64,000 bases of DNA, taken from an uncultured bacterium. Lineage in GTDB: Bacteria > Bacillota_I > Bacilli_A > RF39 > UBA660. The DNA is taken from positions 1-64,000 of the forward strand of contig CAMNUE010000010.1 in assembly GCA_946560065.1 (NCBI GenBank). Direction: 5' to 3'. Below the pieces are notes generated by a model that had not been told where the DNA came from, made no database searches, and was given only the letters and a program-made list of their open reading frames with translations. Position numbers and translations under genes: made by a program. Below, one piece after another: positions 34,845-43,598 of the stretch (positions within the stretch are counted from its first letter, which is position 1; each line of letters opens with the position of its first letter).

Positions 34845-36635
34845 TTAGAAACCTCCACCAGCTCCAAAAGAATCTAATTCTTCTTGAGTAACTGCAATAT
34901 TAATTCTCATACGCCTATTACCACAAACAAACAAAGCTTCACCTTGAGAATAACGCTTTATACTCTCTTTTTCACTCTCATTTAAATCTATAAGTAAAGC
35001 CAAATCTTCAACAGCTTGTTTTCTTAAACCCATAACTAAATAGTATGAAGAGTTATCAAAAATTGCCTTACCTTGAGTAATTACTGCTGGATCAGAGAAA
35101 TCACTAGGTTGTTGTGTAATAATAACAGTTCCTGTATTATACTTACGAGCACGTCTTTGTACCTGTGCCAAGAAATCAGCACCCAAAGCATTGTTATCAC
35201 CTAACAAGACATGTGCCTCGTCAACCATCAACACAGTATCTACATTAAAATCTAGGCAAAGACCCCAAGCATATTTCAATACATTAAAGAATAATGCATT
35301 TTTAACCGTAGAATCACTATTCATTAACTCTTTAATATTAAATACCATGAAATCACTATCTTTTCTGATAGTCGTATGTCCATCGAAATAGAACTTCAAT
35401 TCTTTAACAATCGGTCTAACCTTTAACTCAAGTCTTTCCATAATATCACGTTCTTGTGTCTGATCAGTCATTGACATAAGTCTACCCTTAATAGTAGCGT
35501 ACACATCACTAAAAGTTGGATAATCAGCTGAAGTATATCTTGAGAAATCAGCATTAAAATCTATTCCAAAACGCTTATAAGTATCCTGAACTATTTCAGA
35601 AAACATCGTTAAAACATCCTCTTCAATAGAAGGATCATAATATTTCATAAACGCTTTTAAAAATTGCAATGTTCTAGTTAATACTGTATAACCAAGTCCC
35701 TGTTTAATCTCTTCTTCATCAGCATCTATAACTATTTCAAGCGGATTAATAAGACCAAATTCTCCACCCTTACCAATATCTACAGTATCTCCACCATAAG
35801 TACGAGTAATTTCTCTAAACTCATCTTCTGGATCGATTATAACAATTTGACATCCATTTCTAATATGTGTTCTAAGCATCAATTTAGCTGCAGTTGACTT
35901 ACCTGAACCAGATGTACCAAGAATTATCATATTAGCATTATTTCTATTATTTTCTTTACGAATCTTATACAAAAATTGGTTAAATAAAATTACTCCTCCA
36001 GAGAAATCAACTCCAAGTAATGTTGAAAGTCCTGGGTCTTTTATACTATCAAATATAAATGGATACATTGCAGAAATTGTAACTGATGGAATTGGTGTAC
36101 CAATTCTTTGTTCAACATCAGTTGGAGGAAAAACTGGTATTATGGATTTTAATACTTTTTCCTGCTCAAAACGTAATGCAATTGCTTTTAGTTCCATAGA
36201 ATCCAAATAATTTTTAACATTAAGTTTCTTTAACTCTAATTCTTCTTTAGTATCAGCTGTAATCATAATATGCATTTGAAAATCAAAAATACGTGCCTGA
36301 CTACCAGCAAGCATTGAAGTAAAATACTCCAAACTCTCAGCATCTTGTCTTATTCTTTCACGCACCGTTTGATCTCTTTCATCTTGATACTTTTGTTTTA
36401 AATCAGCTACTTGCTTATTAAGCATCTTAGCCATTTCTTGAAAAGGAACTGGTATATGCTTAACAACAACTTTTATACCAGACATGTTAGTTAAGCTAGC
36501 CAAATAACCTGGCATTATATATTTTGGATATGACACAACTGTCAAAATAGTTGCATACTTATCACTTATAATAAAATCACTAGGATTAAAGTGTAATCCC
36601 TTTGGTGCTAATTGACTTCTTAAACCTATACTCAT
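34845..36635 (-). CDS. virB4: VirB4-type ATPase, main part
   Basis: Core motor ATPase of type IV secretion. The first ~230 residues match the VirB4 mid-region (LAPKGLHFNPSDFIISDKYA, then PGYLASL). They are followed by Walker A LGTSGSGKST (~239-248), DPEDEFREI, Walker B MVDEAH with VLLGDN, and the QQPSDF sensor. The start overlaps the stop of the 202-codon gene upstream in an ATGA, which carries what is usually the N-terminal domain, so VirB4 appears to be made as two coupled chains. No TM segments; it would dock on PrgI/VirB3. Confidence 0.92.
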   Translation of the reverse strand: MSIGLRSQLAPKGLHFNPSDFIISDKYATILTVVSYPKYIMPGYLASLTNMSGIKVVVKHIPVPFQEMAKMLNKQVADLKQKYQDERDQTVRERIRQDAESLEYFTSMLAGSQARIFDFQMHIMITADTKEELELKKLNVKNYLDSMELKAIALRFEQEKVLKSIIPVFPPTDVEQRIGTPIPSVTISAMYPFIFDSIKDPGLSTLLGVDFSGGVILFNQFLYKIRKENNRNNANMIILGTSGSGKSTAAKLMLRTHIRNGCQIVIIDPEDEFREITRTYGGDTVDIGKGGEFGLINPLEIVIDADEEEIKQGLGYTVLTRTLQFLKAFMKYYDPSIEEDVLTMFSEIVQDTYKRFGIDFNADFSRYTSADYPTFSDVYATIKGRLMSMTDQTQERDIMERLELKVRPIVKELKFYFDGHTTIRKDSDFMVFNIKELMNSDSTVKNALFFNVLKYAWGLCLDFNVDTVLMVDEAHVLLGDNNALGADFLAQVQRRARKYNTGTVIITQQPSDFSDPAVITQGKAIFDNSSYYLVMGLRKQAVEDLALLIDLNESEKESIKRYSQGEALFVCGNRRMRINIAVTQEELDSFGAGGGF

Positions 36636-37186
36636 ACTGGCATCACCGTTCCAAACTCTGTAGTATTACCTCCATTTAGGAAGTTTTCAAGTACTAATCT
36701 TAAATCTGAATTACTAATCAATGATGCATTTAAACCACAAGTAGCCAAACCATTAATCATTTGACGTACTCGCTTCATAAGTAAATCAGCATCTTTTGAT
36801 TTAAACATAAAATAATATTCTGTATCAACAACATTATTCGATATAAATGTTTCTCCTTTTTGAATATCTTGCATAATAAGTTTTCTGACAGCAGGAGCAT
36901 GTGTTTCATTTAAAAGTAGTTGCATCTGAGACATATAAACAGAGATATCTACTGGTCTATCAGCAACAACTAACCAAAATTCGTAATCAATTGTATTATA
37001 AAAATTTCTAAGACCAAGTAATATATTATTTTGTAAATCTGGATCTAAAATAAAGATGTTACGAGGTGAAATCTTTACCCCACTCACTTTATAATTATCA
37101 CTTGTAATTATCATATTATTTTGAATTGCCCTAACAGGCAACCAATCTTCGGTAAAACCACTACTTTTTACTTTTTTTGATGACAC
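36632..37186 (-). CDS. VirB4 N-terminal-domain-like protein (split partner)
   Basis: The segment TEDWLPVRAIQNNMI, then VSGVKISPRNIFILDPDLQN and VDISVYMSQMQLLL resembles the first ~200 residues of larger Gram-positive VirB4 proteins. The following gene supplies the rest. The 4-base overlap suggests the two are made in equal amounts. The likely start is GTG 37186 inside the end of prgI; the open frame extends to 37240 but has no better start. A comparable layout, a small gene before traE/trsE, exists in staphylococcal and enterococcal plasmids, as far as I recall. Confidence 0.7.
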   Translation of the reverse strand: MSSKKVKSSGFTEDWLPVRAIQNNMIITSDNYKVSGVKISPRNIFILDPDLQNNILLGLRNFYNTIDYEFWLVVADRPVDISVYMSQMQLLLNETHAPAVRKLIMQDIQKGETFISNNVVDTEYYFMFKSKDADLLMKRVRQMINGLATCGLNASLISNSDLRLVLENFLNGGNTTEFGTVMPV

Positions 37187-37478
37187 CTTTATAACACCAA
37201 CCTTTCCATCTATAAGTCTGACGATTAGTAAGAAACTCATACATTTCTACTACAATATTTAACATATTATGATAATAAGGAACTGGCATTACTAGAAAAC
37301 CAGTAATAAATGCCGGACTTAATACCAAAATAGTAACAGCAGTATTATTTAGAGGAAGGAATGCAAGTAAAATAATTGTAACTAATATTCCTCCTCCAAA
37401 TAACCACAAATCGAAAGGCCTAAATAAGCCCAAAATTAATTGTCCTCTCTTTGTATTTGCAGGAATTAAATAATTCAC
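37161..37478 (-). CDS. prgI: PrgI-family (VirB3-like) membrane protein
   Basis: 105 residues with two TM helices (~25-60), the MNYLIPANTKRGQLILGLFR start and the conserved LTNRQTYRWKGWCYK end that define the PrgI family. It anchors VirB4 at the membrane. The start codon is GTG, preceded by GGAGTG. The 3' end overlaps the next gene. Confidence 0.9.
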   Translation of the reverse strand: MNYLIPANTKRGQLILGLFRPFDLWLFGGGILVTIILLAFLPLNNTAVTILVLSPAFITGFLVMPVPYYHNMLNIVVEMYEFLTNRQTYRWKGWCYKGVIKKSKK

Positions 37479-37498
37479 TTATACCACACTCCTTTATT

Positions 37499-39589
37499 CT
37501 ATTTTTTACTCTGTTGATCATTAGCACGACGCATAATATCTCGCATATTCGTTTCAGCAGTTGTTGCCTTGCCCTTAACTTCGCCCATAGCTTTTTTAGT
37601 TGTAGCGTAATTACCATCAAATGTTGCATTACTTGCATTAGAAGCAGCTTGTCGAGCATTCAAGTAAGAATCCCATGCTGTACCATTATCACTTCTAAAT
37701 GTAGTATCTGTCATTAATCGAGAAGCATAAGATTCTGCCTGACTAGACTTAATGTCATTCATTGTATTAACATCAAATGCATCTGTTGATAATCCTGTAT
37801 AACTATGAACTCCATCATTATAATCGAATGTTGCAGCACCAGAACTTCTAGCACGTTCAACAGCAGCCTGTAACTTATTGTAATTATATAAATTTCCACT
37901 TCCAGTTTTATCTCTACCATAGAAGTCCGTTTTCTTCAATGCTTCATCTTCTAATGTAGTCTTATAATCTTTAAAAGCTTTAAATGCATCTTGATTGTAT
38001 TTAAGCTCTTTATTTCCTTGTTCAGCCAATCCACGACCAGTAAAAAATCCATAACCAGTACTAGCAATTCTACCAGGTAAGGTAGAATGTGAAGCACGCA
38101 TAGCATTTCTTTGATTTTGTGCCTTCATAACACTTGCAGCATTAGCATCCTTACCCATCAATGCCTTAGCTCCAACATATCCTCCACCTATAGCACTAGC
38201 TAAAGCAGAACCAGCATTTCTAACATAATTCAATCCTGGCGTACCAGAATGTAACTCTTTATTTTCTTCACTAGCAGCACGCCAACCAGTAGCGGCAGAA
38301 CCAATTATACCAGCTCCAGCTGCCCCAACAGCTGCAAGTTCTCCAATTCCACTGAAGAACTTACCGCCTTCATCTTTAATACCAAGAACTTGTTTAATAA
38401 ACTTAGGTGCTTGTTTAGCAAAGACAAATAATCCAACTAAAATTAAGATAAAAGACAAAGTTCCAAGAAGTCCTGATCCATTATTAATATAAATGCCATT
38501 TACTATCATATCTTGTACTAAGAATAAAACAAAATATACAGTTGCTAATCTTATAAATAAATCTAAATAAGTAGAAGTTAGTGTTTTAACCCATGAATTA
38601 AATGAATTATCTTTACTTCCCTTAGGATCCATATAAGAAATAATTGGTATAGGAGCAATAAGTCTGAGTACTGATAATTTAACAGCACGAACTGCTACCT
38701 CAATAGTAAAATTCAAAAGAATAAAAACAAAGATAAATGCAACTATTGCAGAAATAAGTGGCATGTAAGCAAATACATAGTAAGTCTTACCTGTAAGCTT
38801 CTTATAGTTTTCTTTCAATGAATTCCAAAGACCACCAGAATGTTCATACTCACAAGTTGCATTAACCATCGCAATAATCTCTCCTGGATCTGCATCCAAC
38901 CTTGTATATGCCTTCATAACCTCATCATCTATATCCTTACACACACGATTGTCATTTACTGTTGCTGGATCAGTACCAGGCGGTGTATTTCTTTCACCAG
39001 ACGGTATAAGATTAATTCTATAAAAACCTTTCAGAACTGTTGAAGTGAAAATTCTAGAAGACCTGGCCAAACTAGTATCGTCAGCCTCCAAATCAGAAGA
39101 AGTAAATGACTCAGCAGAATCATTAGTTCCCAAAATCAATCTACCTAATGTATTATTTTCCAAAATTCTATGTTGTAATGAATATAAAGCTCCAAATAAC
39201 AAACCGTTATTATTAAGTTGTCTTTCCCATTCATTCTTTGCCCCTGGGATACTAACAGGAACAAGTACTGTCAAAAGCATTAAAGAAATCGCTACTCTTT
39301 TAATCAAGTTTCCTGCACCAGTTTTAGAATCCGTAAAAGTATCTGGATTCATAATTCCTTTAAGAATAGTAACCGCAAGTTGAAACATCATAAAAACTCC
39401 AATGATTAATTGGACTCTTTTATAAAAAGCCATAATTGTGCCATTATTAAATAAATCAGCTGAAGCAACATTGAAAAACAACTGATATACCAATCCTAAT
39501 AACCAATAAGCTGGCCTATCTAACATAGTAAATAAAGTTCTAATAATATCATTTGAGACACTAGCAGCCTCCATATTAGAATCACCCAT
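37499..39589 (-). CDS. VirB6/TrbL-like polytopic channel protein
   Basis: Several TM helices lie in ~30-130 and ~275-400, separated by a loop (~130-265) that could face outside. A ~280-residue hydrophilic Ala/Lys-rich C-terminus follows. Position between VirB2-like genes and prgI and the topology match the VirB6-type inner channel subunit of Gram-positive T4SS. Sequence in this family is poorly conserved, so the call rests on topology and context. RBS GAGGTG. Confidence 0.78.
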   Translation of the reverse strand: MGDSNMEAASVSNDIIRTLFTMLDRPAYWLLGLVYQLFFNVASADLFNNGTIMAFYKRVQLIIGVFMMFQLAVTILKGIMNPDTFTDSKTGAGNLIKRVAISLMLLTVLVPVSIPGAKNEWERQLNNNGLLFGALYSLQHRILENNTLGRLILGTNDSAESFTSSDLEADDTSLARSSRIFTSTVLKGFYRINLIPSGERNTPPGTDPATVNDNRVCKDIDDEVMKAYTRLDADPGEIIAMVNATCEYEHSGGLWNSLKENYKKLTGKTYYVFAYMPLISAIVAFIFVFILLNFTIEVAVRAVKLSVLRLIAPIPIISYMDPKGSKDNSFNSWVKTLTSTYLDLFIRLATVYFVLFLVQDMIVNGIYINNGSGLLGTLSFILILVGLFVFAKQAPKFIKQVLGIKDEGGKFFSGIGELAAVGAAGAGIIGSAATGWRAASEENKELHSGTPGLNYVRNAGSALASAIGGGYVGAKALMGKDANAASVMKAQNQRNAMRASHSTLPGRIASTGYGFFTGRGLAEQGNKELKYNQDAFKAFKDYKTTLEDEALKKTDFYGRDKTGSGNLYNYNKLQAAVERARSSGAATFDYNDGVHSYTGLSTDAFDVNTMNDIKSSQAESYASRLMTDTTFRSDNGTAWDSYLNARQAASNASNATFDGNYATTKKAMGEVKGKATTAETNMRDIMRRANDQQSKK

Positions 39590-39609
39590 ATTTATTCACC
39601 TCTTTATAG

Positions 39610-40092
39610 CTAATGTAACCCACAAGTAGGATCAGAAGCCATTCCAAATATATCAAGCATTGCCTGTACCAAAGTTGGTATAAAGAACAAACAAGCTGCT
39701 AAAATAAGTCTATATATCAGCTTCTTCGAAGCTTTCTTCATAGCATCATCATCATTCTTTACAATAACCTGTACAAAATCAATACTACTTAAAATAGCCA
39801 CTAATATAGGACCAATTATTTTAATATAATTTAAAGCCTGTTGTAACAACCAAGCAACAGAATCCTCATCATCAGGATCACCTAAAATCGAATTTGCACC
39901 ATCACAATCTTGTGGTTGATCATAGTCATCCATCCAGTCCTCTATTTCATCAGTACTAGTAATCGGATCTTCCAATATTAAAACACTATTAGAAAAATCT
40001 ACATTTTTAATACTGATAGCCTCTGTTTTAATTGGAGCAAACAATATCAATGAAACAAATAATGATAATATAATTGATAATTTTTTTTGCAT
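39610..40092 (-). CDS. VirB2-like small membrane protein with signal peptide
   Basis: Signal peptide (1-25), an acidic ~50-residue segment, then two TM helices (~87-107 and ~128-150) separated by a charged turn with NDDDAMKKASKKLIYRL. The same pattern of helix, Asp/Lys turn and helix with FFIPTLV recurs in the neighbouring gene and in the NlpC/P60 protein at 61014. The layout is that of VirB2/TrbC-type pilin or channel subunits. Confidence 0.7.
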   Translation of the reverse strand: MQKKLSIILSLFVSLILFAPIKTEAISIKNVDFSNSVLILEDPITSTDEIEDWMDDYDQPQDCDGANSILGDPDDEDSVAWLLQQALNYIKIIGPILVAILSSIDFVQVIVKNDDDAMKKASKKLIYRLILAACLFFIPTLVQAMLDIFGMASDPTCGLH

Positions 40093-40175
40093 AAGATCAC
40101 TCCGCTTACATTATAACATAATAAGTATATCAAAATAAAAAAAAAATAGCAATAATTACTATTTTCTTATTTACT

Positions 40176-40508
40176 TTATCCATTTTTTGCAGCTTGCCAA
40201 CAATTAGACCAACTAGTAGTATCTCCTTCACCACCAGCAGAAACTAAGTTCATAACTACTCCAACTAACATTGGAACAAAGAAAATTAATGCTGCATAAA
40301 TCATACGTTTAATAAGTCTACTTTGAGCAGATTTTACTTCTTTTTCATCACTAGCAATAACCGCTTTTCCTAAATCGATTGTACCATAAACTATTAAAGC
40401 AACTGGTATAATAACCATAACTAACTTAATAACTGCTACTATTACTTTTACTAGAGGTAACAATCCACCACATGCATCTATTGCTCCAATTTGTATCAAA
40501 TCTAACAT
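40176..40508 (-). CDS. VirB2-like small membrane protein
   Basis: Two TM helices (~18-40 and ~65-87) linked by a charged turn (ASDEKEVKSAQSRLIKRM), a short tail with SNCW, no long signal peptide. Paralogous in form to the gene just downstream. ATG 40508 follows AAGGAGAGG; the open frame to 40526 would include the ribosome site itself. Confidence 0.72.
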   Translation of the reverse strand: MLDLIQIGAIDACGGLLPLVKVIVAVIKLVMVIIPVALIVYGTIDLGKAVIASDEKEVKSAQSRLIKRMIYAALIFFVPMLVGVVMNLVSAGGEGDTTSWSNCWQAAKNG

Positions 40509-40565
40509 AATAAACCTCTCCTTCATTACCTACATAATACACTATATAGTTATATTTGTCAAATA

Positions 40566-41576
40566 TTAGCGTCTAAACAATCCAAATATTTTATTCGAAT
40601 TATTATTTTTTGGATTACGATTAAATAACCCTAATTTTGTTAAAAAATCATTAACAATTGCATTACGTTTTCTCTCATCTAAAGGAGGCATATTATAAAA
40701 GACTTTAATCGCTGCTTCACTTTCGAAATCAAAAACATCATTGTTTAATAACAAACTCTTATTAAGAATAATTTTCTGACCGCCTAAACGACCAAAACAA
40801 TTTCTATTCCTACGTATTAGTCTATTTAATTTAAGTGTACTCGGTTCAACCAAATATAAAATATCTCCACAAAAACTATCATCAGTACAATTATTTAAAT
40901 CAACTAAAATAATTGTTGCAGAACTATATCTTTGCAAAATCGTTCTGATTTCTCCCAACTTAGCAGATACCATCTGCTTATCATTAAAATAAGAAAAATC
41001 ATTTTTATCTATCTCAATTGCTACTACATTATCTTGACCATAAGAAATTGAAAGCTCCTTTTTCAACATATAAATAAAAGTTGTTGCACCAGCATGCTCA
41101 GTAACATTTCTGACTCCTATTATTGTTGTACCATTATCAACTTTAGTAACAACAGTTGCAACAGAAGCTCCCGTCTCCGTTGAATCTTCAATATTAGCCA
41201 TCTTCCTAATATGCTCTACATCCTTTAAAGTATTAGACTTCTTCAATAAAAATTTAATACCATTTAAATTAGTAGTGAAATTATAAATTCCTATAGCAAT
41301 TAGATGTGCCAAGAAATTAGAAGTGCATAGTTTACTACCTTCTGGAAGCAAGAAAACTATTTTCTCAGGATCTAATCCTTGAACTAAGACTTCATAAGTT
41401 TTTAAATCATCATAATGCTTAAGAGCTGTAACATCAAGAATCATTTTACTATAAAAAAAGCTCTTGAACATTTCTACAATTTCATTTGCATCATATGTTC
41501 CAGAAATGCTTTTTATAATATCCACATCTAAATTTGATAATTGTGCTTGCTGCGCATTCGCTACTATTACATTCAT
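40566..41576 (-). CDS. TadZ/CpaE-like MinD-family protein with lost Walker A
   Basis: An N-terminal receiver-like half (~1-135) is followed by a MinD/ParA-like half, as in TadZ/CpaE proteins that position Tad pili. The P-loop region reads RNVTEHAGATTFIYML: the signature lysines of KGGVGKT are absent while the GATTF end is kept. Strands IVVAIEID and TIILVDLNNC match later MinD strands. ATP hydrolysis is therefore doubtful and a scaffold role more likely. It lies between the pseudopilin genes and the VirB2-like genes, at the junction of the two machineries. Confidence 0.72.
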   Translation of the reverse strand: MNVIVANAQQAQLSNLDVDIIKSISGTYDANEIVEMFKSFFYSKMILDVTALKHYDDLKTYEVLVQGLDPEKIVFLLPEGSKLCTSNFLAHLIAIGIYNFTTNLNGIKFLLKKSNTLKDVEHIRKMANIEDSTETGASVATVVTKVDNGTTIIGVRNVTEHAGATTFIYMLKKELSISYGQDNVVAIEIDKNDFSYFNDKQMVSAKLGEIRTILQRYSSATIILVDLNNCTDDSFCGDILYLVEPSTLKLNRLIRRNRNCFGRLGGQKIILNKSLLLNNDVFDFESEAAIKVFYNMPPLDERKRNAIVNDFLTKLGLFNRNPKNNNSNKIFGLFRR

Positions 41577-41594
41577 TTATTATCAACATCCTTT

Positions 41595-42047
41595 TTAATA
41601 TTTAGATTGAAAAGTTTTTGTATCTCCAGATATCTTAAATGCCTTAATACCTAAAAGGTTATCAACAATTGGAATTTCAATATTAATCTTAGTCTCAATC
41701 TTATAGTAATAAGCCTGTTTATTATCCGAATAAACATCATCTGCATCAGCAACATTATTTTGTCTAGAAAATTGCTTAAAACAATATAACCCTTTTTCAT
41801 CCATTTTCAAATCATTACTACATTTAAAACTATCAGGAGCATAACCAATTGAATCAGCATATGATTTAATTTTATTAGAGCATTCACTTTTACATTCACC
41901 ATTATACTCTTCATAGTATGAAATAATCTTATCCTTCATTCTAAATGCTTTCATATAATTAACGTTAAATGCTAAATAAGCAGAAACAAGGACAATAAAA
42001 AATACTATTATAACGAGTACAAATGAACCACCAATCGCATCACGCAT
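41595..42047 (-). CDS. TadE-like pseudopilin 1
   Basis: Begins MRDAIGGSFVLVIIVFFIVLV, a short basic start with one TM helix as in TadE/TadF minor pilins, followed by a ~120-residue extracytoplasmic domain with four Cys and a final beta strand (FKISGDTKT). It shares start and end patterns with the next gene upstream (both MRDA.GG and ISGDT), so they are paralogues. Confidence 0.75.
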   Translation of the reverse strand: MRDAIGGSFVLVIIVFFIVLVSAYLAFNVNYMKAFRMKDKIISYYEEYNGECKSECSNKIKSYADSIGYAPDSFKCSNDLKMDEKGLYCFKQFSRQNNVADADDVYSDNKQAYYYKIETKINIEIPIVDNLLGIKAFKISGDTKTFQSKY

Positions 42048-42057
42048 ATTTCACCAT

Positions 42058-42516
42058 CTACTTTCCAACCTGATGCTCTATTACTCTAGTATCACCAGAT
42101 ATTTGAAAAAAATTAAAACCTAAAACTTTATCAATTAAAGGAAATGTTATATCAACCTGTGTAGTTATTCTATAAGAGGTTGGCCTATTTCCTGAATAAT
42201 TATCAGTTTTAACCGTCAAAGGTTTATAACAAAATAAATTGTCAATATTATCCAAATTTTCTTTCTCGGAACAATTTAAACTAGTAGGTCTATACCCAAT
42301 CCTACTAGCTCGTTCCTTTATTCTCGAAATGCAAGCTGTATCTTCACCATCATTAAAACAACCAGAAGCTTCATACTCCTCTACAGTAGAAATAACAATA
42401 TTCTTCATCTTAAAAGCCTTAGTATATCCAACAATTAATCCAAGAACACCCTCAACAATTAAGAAAAAAGTAACCAATAAAACAATATTCATAATTCCAC
42501 CATAGGCATCTCTCAT
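42058..42516 (-). CDS. TadE-like pseudopilin 2
   Basis: Same architecture as the adjacent 150-aa protein: MRDAYGGIMNIVLLV helix, paired Cys residues, IDKVLGFNFFQISGDT end. Likely minor pilin of the Tad-type fibre. Strong AAGGAGG before the start, following the hairpin downstream of the Flp-like gene. Confidence 0.75.
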   Translation of the reverse strand: MRDAYGGIMNIVLLVTFFLIVEGVLGLIVGYTKAFKMKNIVISTVEEYEASGCFNDGEDTACISRIKERASRIGYRPTSLNCSEKENLDNIDNLFCYKPLTVKTDNYSGNRPTSYRITTQVDITFPLIDKVLGFNFFQISGDTRVIEHQVGK

Positions 42517-42549
42517 TTATATCCTCCTTAAAAACAACAAATACATTGA

Positions 42550-42580
42550 CAAATGATCCAATTTCTAGTTTGGATCATTA
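42550..42580 (-). repeat. Hairpin after the Flp-like gene
   Basis: AATGATCCAA and TTGGATCATT pair around a ~9-base loop, overlapping the stop codon region of the 49-aa gene. No strong T run follows, so it may stabilise or partly terminate the upstream message rather than end it. Confidence 0.65.
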
Positions 42581-42714
42581 GCTGAGATGTTCTCCCACTG
42601 AGTATTAAGTGAAGTCTTAATATTAGGCCACATAACCCAGAAGAATCCAATTACTGCTGCAATTGCTATTAATGTAATAACTGTTAAGTTTAATTCACCT
42701 GTAGCTGCTTTCAT
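42565..42714 (-). CDS. 49-aa Flp-like pilin peptide
   Basis: Short gene not long enough for usual ORF cut-offs. It reads MKAATGELNLTVITLIAIAA, continues as one hydrophobic helix to WVMWP and ends in a polar tail with TQWENISANDPN. Size, single helix with a Glu near its start (position 7) and polar tail match Flp/Fap major pilins, in which prepilin peptidase cuts before a hydrophobic helix. GGATGGGG lies upstream and tadC is the upstream neighbour. It is the best candidate for the major fibre subunit. The cleavage site cannot be proven from sequence. Confidence 0.7.
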   Translation of the reverse strand: MKAATGELNLTVITLIAIAAVIGFFWVMWPNIKTSLNTQWENISANDPN

Positions 42715-42794
42715 TAATTATCCCCATCCTTTCATAATATTATAAGTTAATTATAACAAAGTTAAATTATTTTAACAATATTTTTTTTACTCTT

Positions 42795-43598
42795 TTAAAA
42801 CATCATCATCATTGAAATTAGAATTACCAACATGACACCAATACCAGTAACAACAAGCATTGTCATTGTTTGACTTTCCATATGACCAAGACGTTCCTTA
42901 TACTTAGTTTCTCTAGCTTTGTTTTGTAAACTTGAAACTGTTTTAGAAAACATCATAAGTCTTTCTTGTTTTCTCTCTTGAGAACCAATTCCTAAACGAT
43001 ATAGTAATCTCATCATTCTCATTGAATCACGAACTGGATAAGTATTAGCAAATTCCATATAAGGATCAACTGATGCATCACCAGCATTGATTCTATCTAT
43101 CATCCTTCTAAGACCTGGCTTAAATATGTCAGGAGCATCACCAATAGATTTACCAATTGCCACTGGAACAGTATAATGCTGTATCAAAATCTCCAAACTC
43201 TTAAGATAATATGGCAACATTACATCAATCTCATGCAAATGTTGTTTATAATATCCCTTCAACTGAAAATAAGGCATTTTAAATATTACAACTGCAACAA
43301 CTGATGCCAACACTAAATTCAAAAAGAATTGAGAATTAATAATCTCTGCTGAATTACTACTTGTAATAGTTAAAGCCAAAATAATTAAAAAAGTAATAAA
43401 AGCATAAGTAACTCTTTTAGAATATAATTGATCAATATCAACATCTTCACCATATCTTGCATATACTAAGAATTGATAATCATCTTCCTTAAATGCCTCC
43501 AAGTACTTTTGATTATCAGCAAAAAATTTATCTTTATCAATTGTATTATTATATATCAAGATAAACATTATAATTGCACCTACTACTAAAATCTCCAT
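42795..43598 (-). CDS. tadC: TadC-like membrane platform protein
   Basis: Integral membrane protein of the T2SSF family: TM helices near the N-terminus (~2-20, ~68-110) and a C-terminal pair, with a cytoplasmic helical domain carrying LEILIQHYTVPVAIGKSI. It works with TadB as the platform on which the CpaF motor acts. Its ATG shares a base with the tadB stop (TAATG). Confidence 0.82.
   Translation of the reverse strand: MEILVVGAIIMFILIYNNTIDKDKFFADNQKYLEAFKEDDYQFLVYARYGEDVDIDQLYSKRVTYAFITFLIILALTITSSNSAEIINSQFFLNLVLASVVAVVIFKMPYFQLKGYYKQHLHEIDVMLPYYLKSLEILIQHYTVPVAIGKSIGDAPDIFKPGLRRMIDRINAGDASVDPYMEFANTYPVRDSMRMMRLLYRLGIGSQERKQERLMMFSKTVSSLQNKARETKYKERLGHMESQTMTMLVVTGIGVMLVILISMMMMF

Noticed and set aside
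36632..36635. Mollicute code with TGA as Trp
   Set aside because: ATGA stop/start overlaps (here and at 25653) and regular TGG Trp codons in conserved motifs fit the standard code.
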